Source: Hysterium pulicare CBS 123377
Taxonomy: Eukaryota > Ascomycota > Dothideomycetes > Hysteriales > Hysteriaceae
Assembly (NCBI GenBank): GCA_000467715.1
Contig: AJFK01000597.1
Coordinates: 124,001-188,000 of the forward strand
Direction of reading: 5' to 3'
DNA length: 64,000 nt
Part shown: in pieces, positions 22,760 to 35,055 of the stretch
Layout: each line of letters begins with the position of its first letter
Numbering within the stretch: the stretch's first letter is position 1
Notes under the pieces: generated by a model
What the model was told of the DNA's origin: nothing
What the model saw: the letters and a program-made list of their open reading frames with translations, nothing else
Databases searched by the model: none
Program-made: the position numbers and the translations under genes

Positions 22760-23829
22760 TCATGCCGCTGGGACGGCAATCGCAGGCTCTTCGAAAGGTG
22801 TCTGGAGCTGCGTGAAGACATCCGGCCACATGAACATCTTCTCGTCTCGGGGACTGAGCGCAGCAAGTAGAGGGACAGTGTTCTTGCTTGACACGCGTCT
22901 CCATAGGTTTGCCCGCGGGTTGAAGTTGGATGGCAGGCCACGGCCTTTGGTCTTCTCCTCGTCGACTTTGGCAATCTTGGTGAGTTCGCGTTGGATATCA
23001 GCAAAGGTGTCGAAAGCGATGTAGGGCAGTTTGTTTTCAACGCAGTACTCTTCAAGACGAAGGCCACGACGAGCGAAGAGAACGTCCGCTTCTCTCGCAG
23101 CAGGGAGATCTGAAACGCCGTCACCGATGAACACAATCATGGGGATTGTGCCATCTTCACTTTCGAGTTTCGCGGTTTCCCTGAAGTCGTTGATAGACTG
23201 AGCCTTGTCGTGACCAAGCTCGGTGTCGTGTAACCACACAGGCTTCCACTCACTGCCATCAGATGAAATGGTGGCATCGTTGGCAACAATATCAATGTGG
23301 CTCGATGCTTCCTCGCCCAAGAAATGGTCCAGAACCCGCCTCAGAACAGGCTTGAGGCCAGCGGAGATGACATTGAAGGGGATCTTGTTGTTTAGGCAGA
23401 ATTTATGGAAAGTTCGGAAATCAGGATCGATGTCGAGAGCGTCCTTCATGATTGCGAAGCCATCATCGAAAGGGACGTCCAATGAACCCCACATCTCTTC
23501 CGAAACATCACGGAAAGATCGCTCGCCGTTGTGGATCTGTTCATCAAGGACTTTGCGGCGGTCGGAGCCACAGCCAAAGTTGTTGAAGAGGATGTGGCCA
23601 GTATCTTGCATGAAGATAGTGCCATCAAAATCTGGAGGTCTTGGTTAGCACTCTTGAAAGATCAGGTGGAGACGTGATCGGCATGTTGCATTCGCGTACC
23701 TGAAAAACAGATGATCTTCCGCTTTGTACCAATACTTGAAGCGTCTAATGGTAGAGTCGCCTTGGGAACCTTCAAGTTCTCCATGGATTTAACTTCAATG
23801 GCTGGCGGGGTGATAGCAGAAGGTGCCAT
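22760..23829 (-). CDS. HAD-superfamily phosphatase (subfamily IB, DKMTPPase/phosphoserine phosphatase-like)
   Basis: CDS complement(join(22760..23631,23700..23829)), 333 aa. The 68-bp intron splits the nucleophile motif: exon 1 ends at CFS plus one base and exon 2 completes DFDGT, so splicing is needed to make the active site (D-x-D-G-T, HAD motif I). Motif II is seen in FNVISAGLKPVL (Ser). The metal-binding motif is MIVFIGDGVSDLPAA near residue 215. The C-terminal 80 residues are a fungal extension with FNPRANLWRR. The fold matches small-molecule phosphatases of the 2,3-diketo-5-methylthio-1-phosphopentane phosphatase-like group; the real substrate cannot be told. No signal peptide is seen, so it is probably cytosolic. 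Confidence 0.82.
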
Positions 23830-25927
23830 GATGCTGTGTGGATGTAATAATAGTGTAGAGTAGAGGGAGCAGAGGTTGCAGTCTTTAAGGGGATGGTATG
23901 ATGGTCTCTGTAGGTGATAGTGTTGCTTGTGAAGAAAGTTGATGGAGAGAATTGAGGCATGGCTGGTACAGTCGCTTTATGTACAAATGGACCATGTTAC
24001 CGTCACGCCGCCAGTATGATGGCATATTCAAGGCAACTTGGGAGTAGCGTGCAAAATCCTTATCGTGAAGCACGGCCTGAATATTGACTTGGTTTGAAAG
24101 GAATGTGTACGGCACCTACGGCCGCGGACATGACCAGGGTCGAAGGGCCGGTGGACGCCGTTGGATTGCTGATTGGTGAGGTGCTCGAATGGGACTGCAG
24201 CCGTTGACGTCGAGAAGCGTCTGGTTTCTGTACCTTTCCTTCGCGTCTTGCCTGCAACATGTCGGGAGTGGGGCTTCAGTTACCCCTCTATACCATTTTC
24301 ACGAATCAAAATACTACCGTGACCGGGGGCGTAGCAGAACGAAGGCTTTGCCGTGCAGGCTTCTCACTTTACGCATGTCCTTAGCCACTTTCAGTGCATG
24401 TGCTAAGTGGCTGGAAGCTGTGGCGATCGATGAAGCCGTTTGTCGGCAACCCGTAAGAGAATGCAGCCGAGCCCAGGAGAATGAAATATGGTGTTTGAGA
24501 CCCAGCGTTGAAATTTGGAGACTGAGTTGAACTTTGGAGTGGGTTTTTGGTTTGGTAGTGCCCGAATTCTGGCCCTCCTGTGGTTCAGGAACGGAGATCG
24601 ACATCGCTTGTCAGTTTGGTTTGACATCCGAAGTCGCTTCGCCGCCGGTGAATGTCCACGCCCCCTCCCGTCTCTCCAATTCTCTAATAACGAAATAATC
24701 AGCTGAGCCATTCCCAGGATACGTAGCTTCCAGGCCCCTTAACCCTTAGGCTAGTCTCAAAAGGATCATTGAGAAAGTCGCCGGCAGGAGAACGACGTCA
24801 GAAGAAGACACCAGCCGTGACTTCCTGCATGAAGTAGGCGGTGAGACGGCCTGTATCGCTGCAGCCCGCGCTTATTGAGGGCAACCTGCAGTAAACACGC
24901 CGAGGGCTCGTGGGGTCTTGGAGGGTCGCCAGCCATGCATCCGAGTGCTGCCGCTTGCTCTGAAGCTTGAGATTGTGATTCTGGCGGGTCTGGAGCTACA
25001 TATCGGCAGTCTGTTAGAGGCAGTGGAGTAGTAAGAGACGATGGGCATCTGGTAACTGGTTAAGGGATCCCAATTGCAATCGAATTCTGGGCAAGTCGGC
25101 ACTTTCAGCGAAGGGATGCAGGTGGACAGTTCGAATCCATGCGCCGCATCTACGCCAAACCTGTGGACCCTGAAGACCAGAGTACCGCTTCGTGCTTGGG
25201 ACGCCTCAAATCGCGCCATGCACAACTGCACGATGACGGCAGCCACAGCCTGCAGATTGTTTCTGTTGCCGTATGGGGATAGCCTTGTAGGCATGAATGT
25301 CATTGTGCGTTCAGTAACCTGAGTCGCGACCTCGTGAGAGGGGATCTGGTTCTCGAACTGCAGCATTCATTCACATCATCTACTCAACCGTCCCCGCGTG
25401 ACTTAATCATCAAGTCCTTGTTAGTTCAGACATGCGGATGAAGAGCATAATGTTAACACAGAATCCTTTCAGTACATATCTCAGCCTTGTTTACCTATCT
25501 GAACGTACAGAGGAAGCGAATCCGCGCCTAATAGAACATGAGATATTAAAAGAGAAATCCCCTACCATTCCGTGAGAATCGAAGTATCCCAGAGGGGTGT
25601 ATGATGGGAAACATAACTTCAATGCCAGCAAGACCAATTTCGGCCAACAGAAGTGGAACAACGACGGGAATGTCGCCATGAAGTATTTTGTCGGTGAAAG
25701 CCCCAGCCCACGCAGGGTATCAGAATGAAAACACGTAGACAAGGGAACCACTCAACGGGAAAAGTCAAGGGACAACCACGCAACAAACAAACATTTTCAC
25801 AACGCCGTTAATGACCTGGCGATTCAGCCGTCATCGATGACATGCCGCCCATGAATCCATAATTAGATGATGTTCTTTCTTGTCCGCGCTCGGGCTGCCA
25901 GACAATGGTATCGATACCAATCGATAC
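23830..25927. other. Long intergenic stretch, nothing recognised
   Basis: About 2.1 kb. Open frames at 24189-24711 and 24872-25366 have no domain, no usable splice signals and partners in overlapping frames. The left end carries the promoter of the HAD phosphatase and the right end the 3' UTR of the G-alpha gene. Confidence 0.55.
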
Positions 25928-27234
25928 TTATATCAAGCCACACATGCGCAGGTTCTCTTGGATTATGATATCTGGAAACAATTAGCTTCGACCAACATGA
26001 TAAGACCTTTGGACCAATACCGTTGACAGCAGCCATGACGAATCGGATTTGCATTGTGTCTGTGGCGCAGGTGAAATGTGTGTAGATTTGCTTAGTCTCG
26101 TGTTGGTTGAGCGACACAAATCGGTTTAGGATATAATCGCATGCAGCAGCGTAGTCGGGACCACCTGTATGATCTCAGTCAAAATATGGATCAATGGAAA
26201 ATGAGCGGGGATTATTGATTTCATACCTTCATAGTCGGGGAAGTAGTTCTTCATTGGGCTGACTGGCAGTTTTTCCTTGAATCTATCGATCTTGTTCAAG
26301 AACAGGATGATCGATGTCTTCACAAACCACCTCGAGTTACAAATTGAATCGAAAAGAGTCAAGGCTTCTTGCATACGGTTGACCGTCTCATCCTCGAAGA
26401 GCAACTGATCATATTCGGAGATGGCAACGAGGAACAAAATGGTGGTGACGTTCTCGAAGCAGTGAATCCATTTCTTTCGTTCCGATCGCTGACCACCGAC
26501 ATCGAACATGCGGTAGGTGAGGTCACCAATAATGAATGTGGTTTCCGTAATACCTGTGGTCTTAACACGCGAGCGAAGGACATCTTGATCGTTGGGAATG
26601 TAATCTGGAGCAGCAATTCGGTCAATGGAATCGAAATAGCTACCAGCTTATTAGCATTTGCAATCAAGACATCGAGCGGGCCAAGCGCTGGTATCAATAG
26701 AAGGACTTACTATTTGGCCGAGTCGTTGAGCTGGTATTCACGCGAACGTTGGAAGCATTGCTGAACACCGGCATCCTTCCACAGGACGGAGATAGCGTTA
26801 CCAACTTCAGGTGGAAGGCTGTCACCTTCGATCTGGGCTGGCTGCATGAAGATGGTTTGAACGTGGTACTCAGCTCTCTGGTCATCGAGAGGGAGCTCGA
26901 GTGATTCCATCGCCTCAAGGATAACGCGCATTGACTGGACAGTGTTGCTGAAGATAATCTCTTTGAAAGATTCGCGCTCGTCTCTTGAGTAGCCACCCTC
27001 GTGGATCAACTTCATCTGCTTGAGGATGGTAGATTTGCCTGATTCACCAGCACCTGTGTGGTTGTCAGTATTGCGAAACTAACCCCTAGCCTTGTACGCG
27101 ACCCAGAAAGACTGACCAAGGAGGAGCATCTTGATTTCGTTCCGCTGCATCATTTTGTCCCGCTTCAACTGGTTCTCAATCTCCTCATTTCTCTGCTTCC
27201 CCTCCTTCTCCTCTGTGCTCATTCCGCAACCCAT
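25928..27234 (-). CDS. gna1: Heterotrimeric G-protein alpha subunit, fungal group I (GNA-1/CGA1/MagB class)
   Basis: CDS complement(join(25928..25971,26021..26164,26227..26639,26711..27053,27117..27234)), 353 aa, the usual length for this class. Visible parts: N-myristoylation start MGCGMS with Cys3 for palmitoylation; P-loop GAGESGKST, split by intron 1; switch I region [12 protein letters not shown] with the conserved Arg; switch [14 protein letters not shown]; guanine-specificity motifs FLNKID and TCATDT; and C-terminus CGLI, with the Cys that pertussis toxin modifies in animal Gi. It transmits receptor signals at the plasma membrane; in fungi this class governs growth, mating, conidiation and, in pathogens, virulence, often through cAMP. 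The long gene-free DNA upstream suggests an extended promoter or leader. Confidence 0.97.
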
Positions 27235-30200
27235 TTTGACGGATTGTAGGTATGTCGGGTGGAAAGATTAGGTGTTTAGGTGAAAATACGTAGCGACGCT
27301 TCCGTTAGAAGGCCTGCCGACACGGAACCTAGCTGAGTTACACTGGTGAGCACGAATCCGGACGGATCAAAGTAAAGAGAGAAAGTGTTGCGATTGTTGG
27401 AAGAGAATGGCGGCTCGTGGCTTGCAGATCCGCAGATTGGATTGGTGAGCAGAGGCAGGAGTGCAAACTCCCCGACCCGGAGCACGATCAAGCAGGAGCA
27501 AGGCAGCAAGGCAAGGATACCGACTCACCTGATATTACAATAAAGTATCCGCAACGCAAAGGGAAAAGACGCCTTCAGGCAAAGGAACAAAGAAGCTCCG
27601 AATGAGTAAAGGTGAAGGTAGGAGGACCGGAGGCTGCGAGTAGAAGGGGACTCGCTTCGCTTCGAACGGGGTCCCTGGTGGAGAAGGGCAGGAGGGCTGA
27701 CGGCTGTCACTGGCTGCGAGACACGGTGCAAGATGTCGCAACGAGAGACAAAAAGAAAGGCTGGAATACAGTAACACAACAGCGCAGAGGCGGACTGGAG
27801 AGAATTGGTGTCTTTGCCCAGCAGATGGGAGTTGAATGATGAAGAAGCCTTGAGCCGGACGGTGAAAGGGGACAAAATGAGCGACGGCCGACCAGCGCAC
27901 GGTAGCCTTGATTGGAAGCGAGCGACGCCCAAAACCCCAAGCAGGTTCGTTCGAACTCTCAGGAGCAACGCAAAACCACCGAGCTGCCAGCCCCGGTCGA
28001 CCCCAGAACAGACCACGGCCAACGCTACTAAGCAGCAATTAGAGCAGCGACCCAGCCTCGCCGTACCTTTTCCAATCTTAGTAGGGGGAAGACAGTCCTC
28101 TAAGCACTTCAATTTGGACTCAGGCAATTAAGGCATCGCGATACCCGCCTCGACGGGAACCATAATCCCCCGGACGACTCCGTAATCTGCATTACCAACC
28201 CATATCCTTTCCCTCCCTCCTCCCTCCAGCTGGCGTGGCTCCGACCCCCCGCCTCGCTCGCCGACGGTAGAACGATGAGTTCATCACTCATTATATTTAC
28301 AGCGCCACTGCAGAAGCACGACAGGGCCTGTCTGGGTACGTCTCGTCCTGAGCGCTGGTTACACTTGTTCCCATCAGACCGTCGACGCTGGGATGAGTGG
28401 CCGGCTCTCGTCTGACTAGCAAACTTTCTAGAAGCAGTCTAGAAAAAGGGGGGTGGTCAGAAAGCCGCGACGCAGAGACCATCAAGCTATCCACAATTGA
28501 AACGTCCTGCGACCTGTTCCAGGTTGGTTTTATTATCGCCTTCGCCGTCTTACCTTTGCAAGCAAGACCTCGCAAATCTGCTGTCACCTTCCGTCTGCTG
28601 GACCTGCAGTGCTGTCCCGGACACCACAGAGCTGGTGGCGCTGCAGTTTCAGATGTAGAGCATATCGACATCTGCTTGGCCAGAACCCTTGCTCACCCAG
28701 CCACTCCACCAACCAGTTTCGGCTCTCCGCTGCAAAGAGGCACTCTACGACCCCAGCTTTGCAGCTCACATGCATGCTTCTTACCCAAGCAGGATTAGGG
28801 CCGTGTCCGTCTGAATAATCGATAATCGTTCCGAGTTCAGCCCTCCATGCCCTTCAAACTCCCTCGGCACTCTCTCTAACCATCGCGTCTTCATCTCCCC
28901 GACTCGTGCAATCGTACCGAGTATTCTGGCCTCCTATCTTCCAGCCAATGTCTCAAGGATTGTCCTCTGGATTTTCTAGAATTAGGCCGTTGAAGATCCG
29001 AGCCCCCGACCACTCCTTGCTTGAGGAAGCAGAGGCCGATTGATGCATCATGATCCATTTCGAATATGTGTTTCTACGGCAGATATGCACAAGTGCATTT
29101 CCAAACACGAAACTGCGTGAGTCTGTGCTTCCCTCTCTACTAGTGCGTCTCCAGGTAGGGAGTTTGCTGGGACCCCGCGGTACCAGATATCGAGCTAACG
29201 TAGGGCTTGGGATTGGCCATGTATTCCTATTTATGCAGGGCAGGGACGTCTCCATCTCTGCAGTTCTAGAAAAACTTATGCGAGTTTTGCAACCACGAGC
29301 TTGGTGCCAGTCGTTAATGCTCATCGAGCTTACTCTATCCCTTATCCTGTCATCGTTGTCGAGAACATCTCCCTTCGTATTCACTCACGATCTTGGCAAT
29401 ACTCCATCTATTGTGACGTTACGTTACAAGTCGAATTATCTTGCCGAAATGGACGGATGATCGGTCCTAGCCTTCGAATAGACTTACTCGGAATATGGCA
29501 CAAATATACACGAAGCAGATAGCCGTTATGGCTTCGTTCTGTAAGATGATGAAGTTGTTCGATCGAAATACTTACCATGTTGGCGTTTCTGCAGCGGATA
29601 TACTGATGCCCATCGACAATAGGCATGACATGCAGATGGAATAGCGACTATTCGCTTTCCTTTTACCCGAGGCAGGGCGTTACGAGATCGAAAATGACAT
29701 TAGCAGCTTTACAAGAGATACTGAGTGTCATGTGGTGTCGGAGTTTCTACGTCTTCAATCTGCGCTATTGCTCGAGCATATCTTCACCACTACTTCACTC
29801 TTTTGCATCCCTCGAGGCGTATGATGATAACGACGAAGTCCATCAGCATGAAACAGCCTTCACATCCGGTTCTCCAATGGTTATGTTCCTATCATACATC
29901 CATACAAGCGGGGAGGCACACTTCAGATGAAACAGTAACTAGGGTATCACGAACCACTCGTACAGCGAGGAAATCTCCCTATGAACCTTTGTTCTTGTGC
30001 AGTACTAGTTCACAGCCTATGCAGGGAAACGGTCAACCAATCATCCAAATGTCAAGATGCGCATTCCGAGAATTCGATTGGGACCAAGCCCTGCACCCCG
30101 CATCTGAGGTGTTTCAACCTATCCAGCCTTGTTTCGTAGGTCCAGAATGCTCTCCACAGCTGCGGAAGGCCTATTACTATACGAATGCATGGCCAGCTCA

Positions 30201-31902
30201 CTGCTTAGCCTCAATTCATAGCCTTCCAAACCATACACTACCACCTATAAGTACAAGAGAATAGAAAGGCGGTGCATTTGCTGCAATCAGGGCCAATGCT
30301 TCCCTCCTATCGTGAAGAGGCAAAAAGAAAAGGGAAGAACCAGCAACTGCGTTCCACTGTTCTATATCAGATACTGAAAACAAGAAGTCTTGCAAGGCTC
30401 ATTCTATTCCTATCTCCACCATGTGTTGCTGACGGCCCTAATTCTATTCTAATTCTTTGGGGCTCTTCCAACAACCGATTCAGAACGTGCCATAAATAGC
30501 CATGTTAAGCTGAGAATTTTTCACTTGGACGAACTGGTGGGGAAACCTACTTCCTGACTCGACTCAACCATCGCCTATCAGCGGATACTGGCACTGGGTA
30601 CTGCTGCCTATCGTGGGGGCTAGGAAGGTGTTTCGCGATGGAGGCTCAACATGCATGACTATCAGCTTGCGGTTGCAGATATAGACTACGGAGAGATATC
30701 TATACATGGTCGTTTTCCGACAGAGGCAAAAATGAATGGCTAATCACCCACTGAGATGCCTTAACTTAGCTAGAACTGCGATAAGAACTTCATATCCGTG
30801 AGTAGTTTGCATATGCAGGGTCTCCTGCATTGTTGTTGGGCATCGTTCGGGACTCGAGCTCAAGGGCAGTCAGTCTATTCAAGCATACGCGAACAGCGGG
30901 ACGTACAAGTGCTGTAACCTTGGGATTGGATCCAGCTTCGAACGACTTTGTGGGAAAGGTATACGTGCATTCAGGCCCTGAGATGTGCTATTAATATTAT
31001 CCGCGAACGCCATGGCTTGAGCGTTTGTTTGGTAGCCAAACGCTCGCTTGGGGCTGATAAACTTACAGCCCTACAAAGTGGGTCTTAATTGACGTGGGGA
31101 CTTCCAGCAATGGCTTCGATGCATGCTTGATTCAGAGTTCCCTGATCTCCAGCTTGAAAACGTCGTCTGCCATCCACACATTCCCATGAACTTGGACGAC
31201 GACGACGTCAGTCCGCAAGGCTGTGAAGTCATGCTCTCGCCAGTCCGGGGGATAAGGGAATTCCAGGCACCATCTTCCAACGACAGGGCGGCATGGCATG
31301 TTGCGGCGAAGATAACGTGGGCCAAGATCTATTTCTGTATCAAAATTCAAAAACTGTCCGAAATTCACGAAGACAGCGAATCAATTGGTGTTGGGGTCGG
31401 GCGCTTAAAGGTTAAATGCGCCCGTGCGTGGTCCGTATACGGTTTGGTGCTGCCTTTCAAGCGCCGGGTCTGCATCTCTCAACCACCAACACCAGAGCTT
31501 CGACACGTCCATGGTACATCGTCATTATCAGCTTCCCGAGCGCTAATATGCATAGCAGACTTGTAGAACTGTTCACTATGACAACGCCTCGGCGGCTGCC
31601 CAGGCACGGCTCTTACAGAGCCAATGCAAGCAAAGATGCTACTACTTATTCTCATCCTCCCAATTTATACTCGGATGTCTCCTCATTCCATCAAAAGCAT
31701 CTCATGAGACGAGCATCGTCTGACGAATTTCCTTGTTTCGTTCCTTTCATTTCCTTTCCGTTTTTGCTTCGCTGTTGACCAGCGTTTTCCTTTGCAGTTT
31801 TTCAAATGGTGTTCTCATACAGTCCTGGAGGTAAGTGCATCTTGAGTGTTCGAGGAAGCCCTGGAAGTATGTTTTCTAATTTCTACCAGACATTGTACAA
31901 CT
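27235..31902. other. 4.6-kb gene-free region between G-alpha (-) and CFEM gene (+)
   Basis: This lies between two divergent genes, so both may draw on it for promoter and leader. About 27235-28290 probably holds the long G-alpha leader. Open frames at 28397-28798, 28953-29460, 29725-30264 and 31123-31566 lack domains and overlap open frames on the other strand. At 31831-31889 a strong donor (GTAAGT) and a CTACCAG acceptor suggest a 59-bp intron in the leader of the CFEM gene, 13 bp before its ATG. I saw no RNA gene or repeat. Confidence 0.5.
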
Positions 31903-34305
31903 ATGCTTTTAAGCCATATCAAAAGGCTATTCATCATTCTACCTTCATTAATATCAGCATTGCCTCAAGACCAAACCGCGACTGCGTCTTTACCAACGCC
32001 ACTACCGCGTCCCCTTCAGAGTTCAGTGCCTGCATGTGCACAGCCATGCTTGGTGTCCTCTCTTTACGAACAATTTCCTCTGTCATGTACATCACAAGAA
32101 AGCCTCGACTGTCTTTGTTCCCGTTATAGCAATACAGGGGAGAGCTTGGGCGAAGTTGCTCTTGGTTGCATATATGCCTCATGCTCTTCCGTGGATAACA
32201 ACGCAGCTTCAGCTTACAACATTTGCCTTGGGCAGAAGAATGCCGTTACGCCAACTCAAACAGCATTAACCATCACCGCTTTCCAGTCCACGCTGTCCTC
32301 CGCTATGGCAACGTCAAAGCCTTCTACTACATCCCTTAAGCCAAGTTCGGGAGCGCGCCATACGATTAGCACGTCCATACAGTCCCTCGCAACCCCCTCT
32401 GGCTCAGTAATGGCTGCTTCAGCCACAGCCTTCTCATCTGTCTCTTCAGTCAGCTCCTCTTCTTCCCCGAATGCAACTTCAGTAGGTCAGACACAAACCC
32501 CCAACGGCCTCAGTGCAGCCCAGATTGTTGGCATCGCGGTGGCAGCCGCTGCAACATTCATTCTGGCAATTGGGCTCATGGTTTTGAGCATTTGTTTCAG
32601 ACGTCGACATGAACGTAAAGAAGCAGCACGGCGAGAAAAGTATGAATCAAAGCCGCGACAGTCGGGGTCTCGCTTTTCACGGGCTATCCGGTTTTCTATG
32701 GCTTCAAGGAATCAAACGACGAAAACGGACGGCGGAGGAAGAGCCCGGCAAAAGAATGGAGTTGGTCTTGCTCCGGTTCCCAGGCCGAAAGGGAAGCCGC
32801 ACGATAACAGTTTCTATGCGAGACCTTACGTGAATCCCTACGCAAGTCCTGCCGTGCCTGCCATCAATACCAGAGTCCAGCAAAAGGCTGGTTCAGGTCT
32901 CGGATTAAGTCGGCCAAACGAGCCGGGAGCCAATATGGGGTCATCTGGTTGGGCCAATCCTCCGGTGCCTCTAGACGAGATAGGTCTTGCCATAAGTCCA
33001 GAGACGGAGCGATATGTATCTCCTCAAAGTGCTGGTAGCATGAGGACTGTGTCAAGACTGCTTCCAGACAAACCTGTGCCCATACTACGGACTCCTCGGG
33101 TTCCACAAAGGGCAGAGACTAGGCCCAAACGTATGAACAACGTCATCCGGCGACCTGAAAACACCATGGAACGGCCCGATAGCGTTATGACAACGGAAAC
33201 GATCTTTGAAGAAGATACTCCATCAGAGGCTCGTAGACAGTCTCGATTCGGACCTCAAGCTCCGGCTATTATTCCGCCTTTCAGAAAATTCAAGCCTTCC
33301 AGGCCCGCACAATCCACATACACACCTGCGCCTCCCCTACAGACGTCCTCAAGTAGACCGCAAATGACACAGCAACCTGAACTCTGGCTTGACATTCCTG
33401 TGCTGCATAATAGGTCTCAGCCAGTCCGTATTTCGTCTCCCACCAAACAACCACAGCCAGCTCTAGTTCCAGCGCCGCCCACATACACACCCTCTAATCA
33501 TGAATTACACCAGGCATCAACTTCTAGCTCGGATAGTTTAGATATGAGCCATGGCGGCTATATCCCAGACTACTACATCTCCCCAGAGAAGCTGATGCCA
33601 AAGCCACAAAAGTTCACTGCGAGTCCGGAGAGATTTGACCGACCAAACAAGTCACCAAAGATAGTTCAAATCAAGTCCAAGGCATCATCCAGCACTGTAT
33701 CGAGAACGGCATCGAGGGCTTCAGAGAGCGGACGGGAATCGAGATCGTCAAACACGTCCTTTGAAACTGTGGATCCGCATGACCCAACACCGGAGGATGA
33801 GGATGAAAGCAAGCAGCTCTCGCCAGTAGTCGAATCGCCTATATCAAATCTTCGGTATCCTAAAGTGCCACGAGCCTCGAACCAGGCAGTCCCACGCAGC
33901 CCAAGGAGTCCACGCAACCAACGAGGGCCGCAAGGTAGAGCGACGAGTCCGGCGCCGTCGCTGCTCGTTAAACGACGAGGAGAAAAACAAGCGCAAGAGC
34001 TGGAGAGTCGACTTTGGGCAGGCAGTCCCAGCACATTGAGCTTTCGAAGCAACGAAAGTACTCAACGACATGCGACCAATAACGGTGGTGGACGGCGCGT
34101 GAAGTTCTCCCCGGAGATAGAGCAACAGGAGCAATTTTACAGTGGACCACGGTCGAGAAGCCCTACGGTATTCGAGATGGCGCCGATTAGGCCTCTGAAC
34201 ATCCGACAGAGGAGCGTGGAGATGGAAGCATTGAAGAGCCCACCTTGGGTACCAAGACTGACGCCCACACGGCAAGGGGAAGACCTTTTAATATCTGTTA
34301 CTTGA
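31903..34305 (+). CDS. CFEM-domain single-pass membrane protein with long disordered cytoplasmic tail
   Basis: 800 aa, intronless after the ATG at 31903. The frame is open further up, but this ATG begins a clear signal peptide (MLLSHIKRLFIILPSLISA). Residues about 42-110 hold eight Cys in CFEM spacing (CAQPC, LDCLCSRYS, LGCIYASC, NICLG). A Ser/Thr-rich stalk is followed by one membrane span at about residues 205-232 (IVGIAVAAAATFILAIGLMV) and a basic stop-transfer RRRHERKEAARR. The remaining 560 residues are Pro/Ser/Arg-rich and predicted disordered, with many possible phosphosites. CFEM proteins bind haem or act as surface receptors or wall-linked proteins; this architecture suggests a sensor or scaffold at the plasma membrane. 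Partner and ligand are unknown. Confidence 0.85.
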   Translation: MLLSHIKRLFIILPSLISALPQDQTATASLPTPLPRPLQSSVPACAQPCLVSSLYEQFPLSCTSQESLDCLCSRYSNTGESLGEVALGCIYASCSSVDNNAASAYNICLGQKNAVTPTQTALTITAFQSTLSSAMATSKPSTTSLKPSSGARHTISTSIQSLATPSGSVMAASATAFSSVSSVSSSSSPNATSVGQTQTPNGLSAAQIVGIAVAAAATFILAIGLMVLSICFRRRHERKEAARREKYESKPRQSGSRFSRAIRFSMASRNQTTKTDGGGRARQKNGVGLAPVPRPKGKPHDNSFYARPYVNPYASPAVPAINTRVQQKAGSGLGLSRPNEPGANMGSSGWANPPVPLDEIGLAISPETERYVSPQSAGSMRTVSRLLPDKPVPILRTPRVPQRAETRPKRMNNVIRRPENTMERPDSVMTTETIFEEDTPSEARRQSRFGPQAPAIIPPFRKFKPSRPAQSTYTPAPPLQTSSSRPQMTQQPELWLDIPVLHNRSQPVRISSPTKQPQPALVPAPPTYTPSNHELHQASTSSSDSLDMSHGGYIPDYYISPEKLMPKPQKFTASPERFDRPNKSPKIVQIKSKASSSTVSRTASRASESGRESRSSNTSFETVDPHDPTPEDEDESKQLSPVVESPISNLRYPKVPRASNQAVPRSPRSPRNQRGPQGRATSPAPSLLVKRRGEKQAQELESRLWAGSPSTLSFRSNESTQRHATNNGGGRRVKFSPEIEQQEQFYSGPRSRSPTVFEMAPIRPLNIRQRSVEMEALKSPPWVPRLTPTRQGEDLLISVT

Positions 34306-35055
34306 GCCTTCGACGGCACTTTTTTCTCTGTGCATGTACAACACTATTTTTCGGCGGGATAGATCTCTGGATGGCGCTCACAGCATTGCATTATTTTTCC
34401 TTTCTGTACATTATAAGATACCCACTCGCTAAGGATGGTCTAGCATTGCATAAGGTTCTGGCATTGGTATGGTGTTGAAAACATTCGTTGAGGCTGGGAA
34501 GAAAAGGCACTGTAATATGAATGATAGACACAAGGCGCATAGAATGCCATTGGAAGAATACATCTATTCTGAACTACTTGCTCTCCCGTTTAAGATGTTA
34601 TTTGCAGGCCTTGCGAGGACCTCGAATGAATGCCGGATATCTTGAGCTGCGGACTTGATAGTGAGGCAAATATTGAGCTCCGGACTCGGAGGTGAAGGGT
34701 TGGCGCGGCGAGTAATGCTGTCATCAGGCTCGAGGTTTGGAATCTTTCTCCGTTTGGCTGAGGAGATGGCAGATTGGAAGCGGTGCATGTTAAGGAGTTG
34801 ACGAACGGCCAGTCAGTTGAGGCGGCATCTGTGCCAGCTCTCAGTCAGCGCTGTCTCAAGGCTTATTCATGGCGGGTGCAATGGGGCATACCGGAAGAAT
34901 GGCAGGAGTTTCGACACCCAGACACCCCCACTATCGCCGTCACAGCGGGTCACTAGGCTCGAGGGCTCAACAACATTTTGCTGGCCCACCCGACCTGTGG
35001 ACTGCCCTCCTCTCCATCTCGTCCATCGTGAAATCTCTGCTTCATCACCGACATC
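34306..35055. other. Intergenic; transketolase promoter and leader
   Basis: 750 bp. The first part should be the 3' UTR of the CFEM gene. The last 150 bases before 35056 are pyrimidine-rich on the + strand, as is common before start codons of highly expressed fungal genes. No gene found. Confidence 0.6.

Noticed and set aside
24189-25366. Open frames between the HAD phosphatase and G-alpha
   Set aside because: Mutually overlapping on both strands with no family likeness. The intergenic reading is simpler.
28397-31566. Several 100-180-codon frames in the large gap upstream of the CFEM gene
   Set aside because: All overlap open frames on the other strand, none has a domain, and none joins to another by good splice signals.
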